From: Vicia villosa | Lineage: Eukaryota; Streptophyta; Magnoliopsida; Fabales; Fabaceae | DNA length: 64,000 bases | Reading direction: 5' to 3' | NCBI RefSeq assembly: GCF_029867415.1 | Contig: NC_081185.1 | Span: 36,278,766 to 36,342,765 of the forward strand | Shown here: positions 21,764 through 33,646 of the stretch, one piece after another | How the letters are laid out: the number at the start of each line of letters is the position of its first letter | How positions within the stretch are numbered: the stretch's first letter is position 1 | Notes under the pieces: generated by a model | Database searches by the model: none | The model's input: the letters and a program-made list of their open reading frames with translations, nothing else | Told to the model about the DNA's origin: nothing | Translations under genes and position numbers: made by a program

Positions 21764-24700
21764 ATGGATAAGACATGGATGAAATCAAATCGATTGTCGA
21801 AAGAGTACGAGAAAGAGGTATCGGAATTCGTTAAGTTTACGGTTGCGCACGTCAAAGACCCGAGTCAAATGACGTGTCCTTGCTTGGGTTGCTGTTATGG
21901 GGGTCAGGTTGACGCGGTTCAGTTGGCATCGCATTTACTACGGTTTGGAATTGATAGAAGTTATACATGTTGGAATTTTCATGGTGAGAAAAGTAACGGG
22001 AATGTTGAGTCGATGTATAATACGACGTATGCTTCAAATGACGATTGCACAAACACATACGATTATGATTGAGTCGAAGAGATTGCAGAAGCGCTTGAAG
22101 AAGATCTTGAGGATTGTCCCAAAATGTTCGAGAGGTTGGTAAGTGATGCAGAGAAACCGTTGTATGATGGTTGTACAAAATTCACAAGATTGTCTGTGGT
22201 GTTAAAGTTGTACAACTTAAAGGCGGACAATGGATGGTCAGATAAAAGTTTCACAGAGTTATTAGCCCTAATGAAAGATATGCTACCAGATGATAATGTT
22301 CTTTCCAATCGAACGTATGAGGCCAAAAAGATGTTGTCCTCTATTGGCATGAGCTATAATAAGATACATGCCTGTCCAAAAGATTGCGTTTTGTTTCGAA
22401 ACGAGTATGCAGCGTTGAATGAGTGTCCTAAATGTGGTGCCCCTCGATATAAGAAAAAGTTGTCTCCGGCAAAAGTCTTATGGTATTTTCCTATAATTCC
22501 GAGATTTAGACGCATGTATCATAGTGAAACCGATTCAAGACACTTGACTTGGCATGCAGATGAAAGAATTACTGATGGAAAGTTGCGACATCCGGCAGAC
22601 TCACCACAGTGGATGAAAGTTGATAATGATTATCCTGAATTTTAAAAAGAAGCAAGAAACCTTTGCTTGTCATTGTCTACTGATGGAATGAACCCGCATG
22701 GTATTCAAAGTATCTCGCATATATCCTGGCATGTGATTCTTATGATTTATAACCTACCTCTGTGGCTATGTATGAAGCGTAAGTACATGATATTATCTAT
22801 ATTAATTTCTAGGCCTAAACAACCAAGGAATGACATAGACGTATACTTGGCACCCTTAATCGAAGATTTGAAGTTTTTGTGGGAGAACGGTGTGGAGGTT
22901 TATGATGGGTATAGGAAAGAAAGTTTCAACTTGAGGGCGTTGTTGTTTGGAACAATTAATGATTTTCCAGCATACGGAAATCTATTAGGGTACAGCAATA
23001 AAGGTCAAAAAGCGTGTCCTATTTGTGAAGATGAAACCGATACGACACGATTGGATCTCTGTCGGAAGAATGTCTTTCTAGGTCATCGTAGATTCTTAAA
23101 TTTTAATCATCACTACCGTGGGTGGAGAAAAGCATTCAATGGAAAGGCCGAACAACGTAGTGCCCGCCTTTTTTTATAGGTGATCAAATTTTTGAAAAGG
23201 TGAAAGATGTGAGCACTCAGTTTGGCAAGCCTTTTGCACATTTACTTGTCAAGGGTGGGTGGAAGAAGAGTTCAATTTTTTTTGAACTTCCATATTGGAA
23301 GTCGTTGTACGTAAGACATTTCCTCGATGTTATGCATATTGAAAAAAATGTATTTGACAGTGTTATTGGTACGTTACTCAATATACAAGGAAAGGTATAA
23401 GGATGGCCTTAACATAAGAAAGGACATGGTAAACATGGGAATGAGAACTGAATTGGGACCCGTGACGAAAGGAAGACGAACATATCTGCCACCTGCTGTT
23501 TATACTCTATCTAGAAAGAAGAAGAAAACATTGTGTAAATTCCTCAGTGAAGTTAAAGTTCTAGAAGGCTACTCATCAGATATTAGAAGACTTGTGTCCA
23601 TGAAAGACCTCAAGTTAAAGAGTTTAAAGACGCATGATTGCCATGTTATAATGGAACATTTTCTACCAATAGGTATACGTTCTATTCTGCCAGAAAAAAT
23701 AAGAAGCGCAATAACTAAACTGTGTTTTTTCTTCAGATCAATTTGCAGTAAGGTGATCGATCCCACGATCTTACCAACATTGCAAAAAGAGATAGTTGTT
23801 ACTTTATGTGATCTTGAAATGTATTTTTCTCCCTCGTTTTTTGACATAATGGTTCATCTAATCGTTCATCTTGTGAAAGAGACACAATTGTGCGGACCAG
23901 CTTATATGAGATGGATGTACCCTGCTGAATGTTATATGAAAATATTAAAAGGGTACGTGAAAAACAAAACTTGACCGGAGGGTTGTATTGCCGAACGATA
24001 CGTTGTTGAAGAAGCGGTTGAGTTTTGTACTGAATATCTGTCAAATGTTCAATCAATTAGACTCTCCAAATCTCATTTTGTCGAAAAAAAAAGAAGGAAA
24101 AAGGCTAAATGGAAATAAAGTTGTGACAGTATCAATGGTCGAACGGGATCAAGTGCATTTGTATGTTCTGCACAATGAGATTGAGGTTGAGCCGTATGTT
24201 GAAATGCACAAGGGTGTCCTCCGAGGTTTAAATCCGAATAGAAATGAGAATTGGATAGTACGAGAGCACAATCGAAGTTTCATACCGTGGTTCAAGGAAC
24301 ATATTTATTCAAAGTATCGTTCAGATCCTGCTTCAGTAACAGAAAGGTTGAGATGTTTAGCATATGGTCCAAGTATAGTTGTGTTTTCTTATAGCGCTTA
24401 CGCAATTAATGGATACACATTTTATACCAAAGAACAGGATGATAAAAGTACTATGCAAAATAGTGGTGTTACTTGGTAGCTGAAGCAATGCACATATCAA
24501 ATGCGAATGACTTAAATCCAAAATTTGCAAATTTTTCATATTTTGGGGTTATCGAGCGTATTTTGGTGTTTGATTACGCGAAGTTTCAGAATCCTGTATT
24601 TGATTGCAAGTGGGTTGAAAATAATAATGGCACACGAATGGATAAGTCAGGATTTTTGCAAGTGGATCTCAATAGGGTGGGGTACAAAGATGAGCCTTTC

Positions 24701-24976
24701 ATTCTAGCCTCTCAAGCTAAACAAGTGTTCTATGTCAATGATCCGACAAGTACGAAATGGTCTATAGTGCTTCTATCTAACAAAATAATTGATGAAAACA
24801 TTGGAGATTAAGGTGATATTGGTGTTGGCATTGAATCTTGTACAAGAAACTATCAAAATGAGAATGAATCTTATACTAGAAATGATCATAATGAGGGTAT
24901 TTGGATCAATCCAACCGTCCGCGTTGTTAAGAGACGCGTAGAACATATTCCTACCAAGAAAAGAAAGAGACGTTAG
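21764..24976 (+). pseudogene. CACTA TNP2-like transposase, inactivated
   Basis: The reading order matches plant TNP2 transposases. It has an N-terminal transposase-associated domain with a Cys cluster (CPCLGCC, about 21870), the TNP2 domain (STDGMNPHG near 22677; CPICEDE near 23016; HFLDVMHIEKNV near 23320), a DUF4218-like part (THDCHVIMEHFLPIG near 23630; PAYMRWMYP near 23900), a DUF4216-like part (about 24540-24775) and a basic end KKRKRR just before the stop at 24974. It is disrupted by stops at 22070, 22643, 23398, 23972 and 24809 and by frame changes near 23165, 24110 and 24475. Introns could explain some breaks, but not all. It starts at the ATG at 21764, 570 bases inside the terminus. 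It acted in cut-and-paste transposition and is now dead. Confidence 0.9.
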
Positions 24977-25561
24977 TGAAAAAGGTAATAGTACTATATA
25001 TATATTCAATTCCGACAACTTTCTTTTTTTGACACAAGTACTAATGTGCTTTAGTTTGTTTGATACAAGTAGTATAGTTATATATATATATGTATATTCA
25101 ATTTGTATAGTTTTTTTCAATTTTGCGCCGATTGTTACAATACTTGTCATCCGATTTTGGTGCATATTTTTCGTTTTGTACATAACTTTTGAACCATGTA
25201 TCCGTTTGTCGACTTCTTTACATGTAACTATACTATTTTGACGATTCCGAAGCTGCTCATGCACTTAACTTTGCATTTCGGGAATATTTTTGTATCGGTT
25301 TTGCTTTTGTCCATAATCAAAAGTCGGGCTTAGGGTCTGAATTTTGGAAAACCGACTTCATTTTTGAGTCCGTGAGGACGTTTTACCATAGCCATGTAAA
25401 TTTCGTTCAATTCCGACAACTTTCTTTTTTTGACACTTATTCCAATTTCACCGATTTTGATTCTGATTTACTTGTACATAGTTACTTTGACTTCCATTTG
25501 ACTTGTATACATGTTTAAATATTAATAGTGTACTAATGTGCTTTAGTTTGTTTGATACAGG
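24977..25561 (+). other. CACTA intergenic or intron spacer
   Basis: No gene is seen. Two segments occur twice: ATTCAATTCCGACAACTTTC at about 25008 and 25407, and ACTAATGTGCTTTAGTTTG at about 25040 and 25531. The end TTTGATACAG|G looks like an intron acceptor and is followed, after E2, by TCAAATGGCTAGT, the start of the second CACTA gene. Confidence 0.6.
25557..25561. repeat. Target-site duplication of E2, left (ACAGG)
   Basis: ACAGG precedes TGTCATACC and recurs at 41791-41795 after the terminal TACA. Confidence 0.92.
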
Positions 25562-27305
25562 TGTCATACCCCAAAATTTGCCTTCCATATTCCATGTACA
25601 ATGATTCAAAGTTCAAAGATTCAATCCCAAAGCTTTGCTCAAACAATCCTAAGATCCACAGTCAACTGATCCAATCCTAAAGGCCAACTACAATCAAAGC
25701 ATGATTCAAACCTATGATCATTGGTCAAACATCAAGTGTAGAGGTGCATAATCATCATTTGATCAAAGAAAGATCATGATTCCATTAATAGAAACTCAGA
25801 GATGAACAAATACAAAAAGGTTCAAATTAGGGTTTCTTAGGAGAAAGTCAACCCAACTTTGACTAGGCATAACTTTCACATGGAACATCAAAAATGCCCC
25901 ACTCAAAGCCTATTTTGAAGGAAATTGGATTCTCTACAACTTTGTCTCTCACAAGCCAGGGCTAGAAATGCTTCATTTGAGAGGTACAAGGCAAAAGATT
26001 ACAGGTCATTTTCAGGCATCCCTCAAAAGCAGTTTTTTGTCAAAAGAAGATATGATCAAGATAAAAGCTCCAAATGAAAAATATATTCCAAAGTGGCTTA
26101 TAGGGACCTCTTAAGGTTTCCAAAAAGTCTTAGAACTCCCTCATAGCTTAAAAATTGAGTGAGATATGATTGATCAAAGTTGGGTGATTTTTGAAGACCA
26201 AATGTGAAATAAAGGAGGTCCAAATTTGAAGTTCTTGCAAGTGGGCCTATATTTTATGACTCAAACTTGATCCACAAGCTATCCAAACCATAAGCCACGA
26301 ATTTCACCTTTTATTTTATTTTATATGATTTTTTATTTTATTTAAAAATGATATAAAATGATATAATTGAAGAAAATCAAATATTATGGTAAAAGGGTTC
26401 ATATTGACTATTTCCGATCACAATTATGACAGAATTATAATCTATTTTCGTGGTATATTAATTGGGAAGGAATTGATAGAAGATTTGGACAAAGTTAGAA
26501 AGTTTCCAATCAAATTTTTAATCAAATCTCTCAATATTGCAAGATTGGATTTAAGAGAGATTTTGGAAGTTTTTGTTAACCTAAATTGTTGCCTATAAGT
26601 ACCTAGCATATACCAAACGAAAAGGGGGTTGGAATTTCTGAAAAAAAACGCACCTGCAAGAACGCAAAAAGGTCAAAAAAATCCAGAATTGGTTTGGGAG
26701 AATTAGGGCACTTCAAGAGGTTTTAAGGATTGCAGAAGGTTCATGGGGTCACTCTGAGTCTATCTGGATCGTTGCTCTGCATCAATACCCCCAGATCAAT
26801 CTCCATTTAACCGAGGTAAGTAACTCTGAAACTTGGCTCGATTAGAGTAATTCACGCGGTCTCATGTAGTTCCAATTATATATTGTTTGTACGATTGCTG
26901 TGATCATTCCTGTGCATTTAATTGGATTTCTGGGCGCATTTGATACTGATTGCCATTGTTGATATGATTAGGGTTCTTAAGGCAAATTTGGGGTTTTTCG
27001 CGTAGAAGTAAAATTAGGTTAAATCAAGCATAGGGTTGAATTCGCATGCCTCAGATAAGTGGAAAGGGGATATCGCGAAACATTTTTATGCCCCCATATT
27101 CTATTCGCTATTTTCTGGGTTTTATTGCTACAACAGAATTCGTAGCTAAATCATAGCAAGTTGTTGCAGGCTTTTGTGTCTTCTTGGGGAAGACGATGAG
27201 GTGTCCCCTCATCAGTGGTCCATTTAAAATCCGCGCGCTCTTTTCTGGCTTCTGTATATGTCCTTTATTTAACTTATTAGGCGTGTGGTTTGAACAGAAT
27301 AAACG

Positions 27306-27374
27306 TCTGGTTGGGATGGTAGTGAAGCGCTTAGGTGAGGGGGAGAGTGTGGGTTCGAACCCCACCTCCCACGC
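27306..27374 (+). other. tRNA-like module, E2 5' LTR
   Basis: A perfect T-arm GTGGG-TTCGAAC-CCCAC (27350-27366) includes a consensus B box GGTTCGAACCCC. TGGGA upstream can pair with TCCCA downstream like a short acceptor stem. The A-box-like TGGTAGTGAAGCGCTT lies about 30 bases upstream. It is about 62 nt in all, too short for a cloverleaf with an anticodon arm. Confidence 0.7.
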
Positions 27375-28229
27375 TATTTTTTATTGAAAACCTGGCTTCT
27401 TGTTCCCATATGCACACAATCACATGGTTCACCATGTACCCTCATGATCCAACCATCAGATCACCATCACTCTAGATCTAACGTCCCAGGCCTAATCTAT
27501 ATACCATGAACCTCCAGATTTGCCATACTGAACCAAAACCCTAAATGGACTAAAATAATTTTAATTAATTATTTGTTTTAATTAATCTCTTTTAATATAT
27601 TTATTTATGTATTAATAATTATTTTTGTAAATAAATTAATACATGATAATAATATTAAAATGACAATTTGTTGTTCGTTCCGATTAAATCGATTAATCGC
27701 TATGGTCAACAATAATTTTAATTAAAATGTTTATTTAATTAAAATGCAATTAATTCCTATTTGGTTAAATGGTTTCGACTATCTTATTAGTCGCGATGAT
27801 TAACCTTTCTATTTTCCATACTTCAATTCATTATTCTTTTTAATCGAATCAATCGATTACGAGGGGTAATGATACAAATTAATTATCAAAAATTATAAAA
27901 AAATACTATTATTCGTTATTAGTAATAATCAAATCAATTGATTAAAATTGGTAACGATACAACTACTAATCTGTTAACTATGATAATTGAATCAATCGAT
28001 CGTTGCGGTTAATAGTGCTAAATCAAATCAGGGTTGTACGCCCATATCCTAAAACACTCAAATACACTAAAACCACATTACTATTGATTTTCATCCCTTC
28101 AAACATTGCAATGTTCATAACTACGATAAGGTAATTCAAAATACCTTCGAACATTCGCATTTCAAAACAACTCCAAAACGATTTCAAACCACAAATTCAA
28201 ATTCTAAGGCGTACAACCCTGTCCCCGAA

Positions 28230-28265
28230 CTACGTTGACTCTGATTCTCCATAAGAGATACGTAG
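28230..28265 (+). promoter_or_regulatory. Hairpin 1 of the structured block, E2 5' LTR
   Basis: CTACGT (28230-28235) pairs with ACGTAG (28260-28265), and inner TCTC (28246-28249) with GAGA (28255-28258). The inner stem is one pair shorter on both sides than in E1. The remaining parts of the block are displaced by S2 to 32639-32745. Confidence 0.7.
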
Positions 28266-28342
28266 GCACTTGGATAACCAAGGCGAGTCCCCCTCCCTAA
28301 AATCTCAATTTTCCCCTGTCGCACGCTCGCGAAATGATGATC

Positions 28343-28677
28343 AGAGTCGCCACCAATATATTTATCCCAAGGAGGGAAAGGAATATCAGAAAACCTAAGA
28401 TGAATAAGAATGAGGTCTTTCGACCAGAGATAGGGTACGGGAGTCGGTTACGCAAGGGGAAGGTACTAGCACCCCTTACGCCCATCGTACTCGATGGTAT
28501 CCACCTATGTTTGTTGCTATCTAAAGGGTGTATAAATCTAAAGCTTAATTACTAAGGGAATGCATGCAAATGAAAGAAGAAGAAACACGGGGGAAATAAG
28601 GTTTATAAATAGTTGTGCTCGCTTAGGCCCCGCGACCTAATGCCTACGTATCCTTTTCAGGAATCAGAGCGCCGTAG
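28343..28677 (-). promoter_or_regulatory. Structured block in S2 (minus strand)
   Basis: In plus coordinates, hairpin 1 has CTACG 28644-28648 and CGTAG 28673-28677; hairpin B has CCATCG 28482-28487 and CGATGG 28492-28497 around AGTA (sense strand); hairpin 2 has 28450-28459 with 28472-28481; a GGTC-GAAA-GACC hairpin lies near 28416-28427; TGGCGACTCT (sense) is at 28343-28352. The order is the same as in the plus-strand LTRs. Confidence 0.7.
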
Positions 28678-30940
28678 TTCGGCTCTTTAGTTTTTGTTTG
28701 TTTTTGTGTTTTTTAGTGGACGAAGTTACATTCGCACTCCGCTGCTCGACCTCTGGAGTCTTAAGCTAGGAATGGAGCGGAAATAACGTGTCCGATTAAG
28801 AGGAAGAATGCCCTGAAAGCAAGAGAAAGAATGCCTCGGAGGCAAGAGAGAGAAGAGAGAAAATTGGTTTGTGTCTTTTAGGTGTAATTCCATGATGGAC
28901 GAAAACCCACTACAAGGCTTCGCATCACTTCCTTACTTTGTTTAAGTCTGAGCCTTTATTAAGTGTTTTGAGATGTTTTTGGTTAAGTGTCTTTTAAGGG
29001 AAATTAATTTGTGACTTGAATCATGCCTTAAAAGAGTTTTTTTTTGAATATTTAGAGAACGCACATCGAGGCCTACGCCACAATCGTTTCTATAAATAGT
29101 GAAGTTTTTTGAATAATTAGAGAATGCACATCGAGGCCTACGCCACAATCGTTTCTCTAAATAACGGTTAAGAAATACACCGAGGCCTACGCCTCAATCA
29201 TTTCTCTTCCGCTAAGTGGGAAAGAACATACATCGGGGCCTACGCCCCAATCATTTCTTTCACACTAAAAAAAAGGCATTAGCATGATCCGCGTCGTCCT
29301 TTATTAATGTTTTAAAGTTGAAAAGAAAAAGGAGAAGAAAACTAGCCTAAAATGAATAACTAGCTTAAGTGTTATGAATATTATAGGTCCTAAATCTATG
29401 GGAACACACAAGTGAAACCACAATTACAAGTAAAAATTACAAGTAAACAATGGTACAAAATTAGTACAAAAGCATGACTTGAAAATATAGCACCAAACAT
29501 GAAAACAAATGATTCACAATATGGTACAAAATGAATTAAAAGATACTATTTATTTTTATGATTTTTATAGGAGAAATTGAATTACAACTCAAGTAAAGAC
29601 TAAAACAAATAGCCTAAAACTACTATTTTTGTGATTATTCTTTTTATGTCAAAAATATTGTATTAAAGTCTAAAATGGTAGGAAAAAAATTAGTTCTTTA
29701 TTGCCTAAAAAAAATTGTGAGAAATTTCTAAGTAAAAACCAAATTTCACTAATTAGAACCTAGAGTCAGGGGGTGTAAAAATGTAAATGATGGGGCATAT
29801 AGCAAAGGGCGCAGGGCCCAAAGAAATGGCCCCAAACAGATTTTTGTTATAGTTCTTTATAAGCAAAAAAGATGGTGACGGGCCCAGGGGTGTGCATTCA
29901 GTAACTTCGGCCCAAGAGTATTGGTTTGATCCATACGATTATTAATATCTAATTAACCTCAATTTAATCATTATGTCAATCTCTAATTATATCCATTAAT
30001 TCAATTAAGACTAATTAATACTAATTAAACCAATTAAGCACAATTAATCATAAAAATTAATTAACAAGAAAAGAAAAGAGGAATAGGGTTAAATGCGACG
30101 ATTCAACTTCTCTCTTACTCAGACTCTCTCGTCTCACACTTCGCCGGAAATCGCTCCGCCGCGCCGGAGGCGGCGGAGTTTGCCCAAACCTCATAATGTA
30201 CACCTCACCTTGCTCGTCTCTCCACTCTCCTTTCAATTCTCAGCCTTAAATTCATAGACCTAGATTTAATCTCTCTGAATCCATACGAAAACCCTAGGTC
30301 TAAGAAGAAGTGCAATTAAGCCTTCACGATTAACAATCAAGGAGCGCGATCGTGGGGGAAGTGCTCAGGCAACTTAATACTACGCCATAGCATCAAGAAA
30401 CAGCAAGAGATGGATGGAGGAGTCGATTCGAAGACTTACCTGGGTGACGAAGATGGCAGAAATCGTTGAGGAAGATCGGAAGGGGAGAATACGTGTGCTT
30501 GAATCGCGAAATAAACGCAGTTGAGAGGAGATGTTGATTCAGGTAACTTCGAATCCTCGCTTGTATTTAACTTTCTTCTTCTTCCCTGGTCTTGATGTAA
30601 TTCTGAGATTGTTGCGTTAGGTCGTTATGCATTGTTGGGTGATGACGAGAGTTGTAAGGAGAGTATGAAGATGATTGAATATGGAGATTCAGAGAGGGTG
30701 CGTGAGGCTATGCTTCACCTCTTTCAGAGCTTGATCAATGCTCTGAAGAGGTTGATGGAGAAGCTTTGAGTGTAGGGAATGGAACTGAGAGTGATTGAAG
30801 ATGAATGGTGTGTGTCGAGGGAAGAGATGAAAAAGAGAGGATTGAAGGTGATGACAGGTTGAAGATGAGAAAATGGTGGAGAAAATGGTCAAGGGATTGA
30901 GGAGTTGTGTAGAAGAACCTGAACAATGGTGGAGCACCAG

Positions 30941-30947
30941 TTATATA
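30941..30947 (-). promoter_or_regulatory. S2 LTR TATA box (minus strand)
   Basis: CTCTATATAA is read on the minus strand, about 1.6 kb from the LTR start, similar to the relative position in E0 and S4. Confidence 0.6.
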
Positions 30948-32776
30948 GAGTTTGCAGGTTCAGTTCTCCTTCTCTTTTTTTCTTGAAATTCAGTTATCAA
31001 TAATTGGTTATGCTGTTAGGTTTTTGTTGTCAATCTCTAACCGAATCTGTTAGTTGTTAGATATAAGTTTGGAAAAGTTAGTTTTTGACAGTTAGAAAAC
31101 TGTTATAAGTCAGTTATGAAATTGTTTGGGTGGTTACTAGTTCTGTTAGAGTTTGTAACTGAATCGGTTATAGGTTGTTATAATTTTGTTAAGAATCAGT
31201 CAGCATGATTGGTTAGGAAGGTTTAGAGTGGTAGGGACTGATTTAGAAATAGATTGGAGGTTAGGAATAGTGAGGGGGATGGTTGAAAATCTGTTTAAAT
31301 AATTTTATCAATGTAAATAAATCTGTCGGTGTAAGATAGCTATTGGTTAAAAGAATGGATGCTGGGTTTTTGTACATGTATAAACTTGGAAGGTGTTAAG
31401 CTAGGTTAGTTTATGTGGATGATAAGATGAAAACAACCTACTGTCTTGTATTTGTGAGCTTGATGTTAGTTCTGAACAGGCTTTGGGGGACTGTTTGTGG
31501 GAATTTTTTACAGGTACAGAATTTTTGTTTATGTAGGCATATCCAGATTGGTGATTAAAATAGAACTGTTAGAGATCGATAGGGGATTTGTTTTGTGACT
31601 GGTTTTTGTTAATATTTGAATATGGAAGGTTTGAATGTGTATGCTATGTTGAATGTGTATGGTATATGGCTGATGATAGTAGAGCTTATTTTATGCAGGT
31701 GATATGTCGTGATGCGTGATTGATACAAGTTTGGTTGTCATGATATGGCGTGACTTGAAGTTTATGGTGCCAATGGGAATGAAGTCCTGAAGATATGAAA
31801 CGAACTTGAGGAGGAATAGATATAGATCTTAGGGTTAGTGTAAAGTAAGGATGAAGTGGTATTGGACAAATATTGTTTTGGTTTAAAATTGTATGGAGTT
31901 TGGTATTTTCCAATGCATGTCAAGCGCAAGGCTACAGTTTTCTTTTTTTGACAGTGGCTCTTGAAATTGTAATGAGCAAACTGAACTTCCTTTTATCTCT
32001 TTAAATATGAAACTTCTTTTTTCCTTTTCAATGTGCAAATCCTGAATGAAGAAAACCCAATTGGAATGATAACCAGAGATATGGGTCAACATGACTTTAG
32101 TCGAAAGTCAACCTCACGGTTGACTTTAACTAAAAGTCAAAGTCTTTGCAATTTAGTCAAAGTCTTTGCAAATAGCTTCCAGAGGCCTTCTCTCACCAAT
32201 ATGCATCAATAACCAAAAGGTGCTTATGAATTTCTTTCTTTTGAAACAAACACCATAATAATCTCAATCTCTAAAAGGCTTGTCATAGGTTAGCATTTTC
32301 ATCCGAATGAATTCGTTCAGTACTGTACCGTAATTTATGATTCAAGTAGGACACTAGACAATCACACGTCCAAATTCCAAAAGAAAGAACCCATTGGTTA
32401 ACAAATGAATAGTGAAATAAAACCCTGATTCAATTGATGCCTTTTGATCCATCGCCACTGATTTAATGAACCAATATTATTCTTAATGAATGCATGATGT
32501 GTTAATGACCTAGTAGATGAGAATATGAGATGCATAGGCCAATTAAGAATAATTAGATGGGCAAATTTTGGGGTGCAACATCCCCTACTCAATATTTTAG
32601 CCATAAACCTTCACCTTAGATTCAAAGCCAATAGGAAAGGGTTGAGGGTGCCTAACACCTTCCCTCGACCTGAATATAGTATCTTACCCTGATCTCTTAA
32701 CTGCGTAGGTTTCCTATTCGCCTTGGTAGAATAGGTGGCGACTCTAATCTTTATTTTTAGGGCAGGTTGCTACAGC

Positions 32777-32794
32777 TGGCGACTCTGCTGGGGA
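32777..32794 (+). other. E2 primer-binding site
   Basis: TGGCGACTCTGCTGGGGA begins two bases after the 5' LTR end. It is the typical Ogre site, complementary to a tRNA-Arg 3' end from memory of the family. Confidence 0.9.
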
Positions 32795-33646
32795 TAACTT
32801 AAATGGTGAATACTATGCTCCTATAGGTTTTAGGTTTTGGCAGGGTTTAGGTTTGACAACTTTTTAGGGTTTGGCTAATTCACCTTTTTTAGGGTTTGTA
32901 ATTATTTTATTTTATTTTTTTAAAAAAAATTTTATTTGTTTTTTATCTAAAAATATTTAATTGTTTATAATATGTTTATATTTAATTGTTTATGTTAATA
33001 TATTTATATTTAATTGCCTAATTGTCATATTTTTATATGCACTGCTGACATATTATGTAATGTTAAAACCCTAAGTGTGGGAGTTAACTTTGAGATCAAT
33101 AGGGGAGCATGAATCGCCTACGAGTCTCATTGATAACTCCACTCGGAGTGGGTTGAATATTCGGAAATGTCCAAAACGAGGCTTGACTTTGTTGAGGGTA
33201 GGACGGGATATTTGGCTGATCTCTCCTGGAACCTACCCCAAAAATTCGAACCTCATGGATAAAATGAGTTGTTCTAAAATCCGAAGAGGCTACGAACGAC
33301 CCCATGAGACCTTCTAGAACCCCCCTATAATAAGGTTGGCTCCCAAGAGCCGCTACGTCGGACCTATGAACCTATGTGATTACGTGCTATATGTATATAT
33401 ATGTGTTGATCATTTTTTTATTATTTCTTTTTACATTCATCATACATCAGGGGCATTCTTGCATCATATCTTATTCAAAAAAAAAGAAGGAAAAAAAAGA
33501 TATCATACATATCATGCATGGCATACACATCATTTTTATGACATTGAGAGAAGATTCCTCTTCTATCTCCAGAACAGGGGACCATTGGGAAGGATAACCT
33601 AACATCCCGACCATATTATCCAACAAGATTTCAGCAAAAGAAATCA
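32795..33646 (+). other. E2 leader
   Basis: It is untranslated sequence between the primer-binding site and gag. The block at 33060-33330 is conserved with E1 (about 10700-10990). The E1 145-bp array is absent. A short A-rich run is at 33475-33500. Confidence 0.7.

Larger units (their letters stand above)
21192..25561 (+). mobile_element. C1: CACTA (En/Spm) transposon, left part
   Basis: The terminus CACTACGCCAAATTTG fits plant CACTA elements, with a possible 3-bp target CAC at 21189-21191. Subterminal AGCGCTTT repeats, the TNP2 pseudogene (21764-24976) and a 585-bp spacer (24977-25561) follow. E2 is inserted at 25562, and C1 resumes at 41796 with its second gene. No matching terminus (TTTGGCGTAGTG) was found in the window, so the right end is lost or outside. 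Confidence 0.9.
28317..32580 (-). mobile_element. S2: solo LTR, Ogre-like, minus strand
   Basis: A 4264-bp insert is flanked by TCCCC (28312-28316 and 32581-32585). Read on the minus strand it begins TGTTGCACCCCAAAATTTGCCC and ends GCGTGCGACA, without internal region. It has a minus-strand TATATAA (30941-30947), a GC-rich perfect 9-bp hairpin at 30154-30178, and near its 3' end the structured block and TGGCGACTCT. Three copies of an ATCGAGGCCTACGCC motif occur at 29060-29245. ORFs up to 82 codons around 30700 (minus, just after the TATA box) are unconvincing. Unlike the other LTRs it has no clear tRNA-like module. Confidence 0.88.
25562..32774 (+). repeat. E2 5' LTR (split by S2)
   Basis: The LTR runs from TGTCATACCCC to TTGCTACA, with S2 plus a duplicated TCCCC inside (28317-32585). 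It contains CTATAAGTA at 26593 as the best TATA candidate, the tRNA-like module at 27306, hairpin 1 at 28230-28265, and, after S2, hairpin 2 at 32639-32671 and TGGCGACTCT at 32736-32745. The 70-codon ORF at 26386 recurs in the 3' LTR only because the LTRs are copies. Confidence 0.93.

Noticed and set aside
26386..26598. 70-codon ORF found in both E2 LTRs (also 39667-39879)
   Set aside because: Its recurrence is explained by the LTRs being copies of one sequence. It is not kept in the related LTRs of E1 or S3 and has no recognisable domain.
27306..27374. Real tRNA gene suggested by the perfect T-arm
   Set aside because: It is too short, with no anticodon arm and only a partial acceptor stem. 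It is therefore listed as a tRNA-like module, not as a tRNA.
28334..28555. Short ORFs at the conserved LTR ends (also 62817-63071)
   Set aside because: They are antisense to the structured block of S2 and L1. Conservation follows the hairpins, not codons.
30689..30937. Minus-strand ORF just downstream of the S2 TATA box
   Set aside because: It has low-complexity Ser/His/Leu composition, overlaps a second open frame, and has no counterpart in the related LTR L1 within the window.
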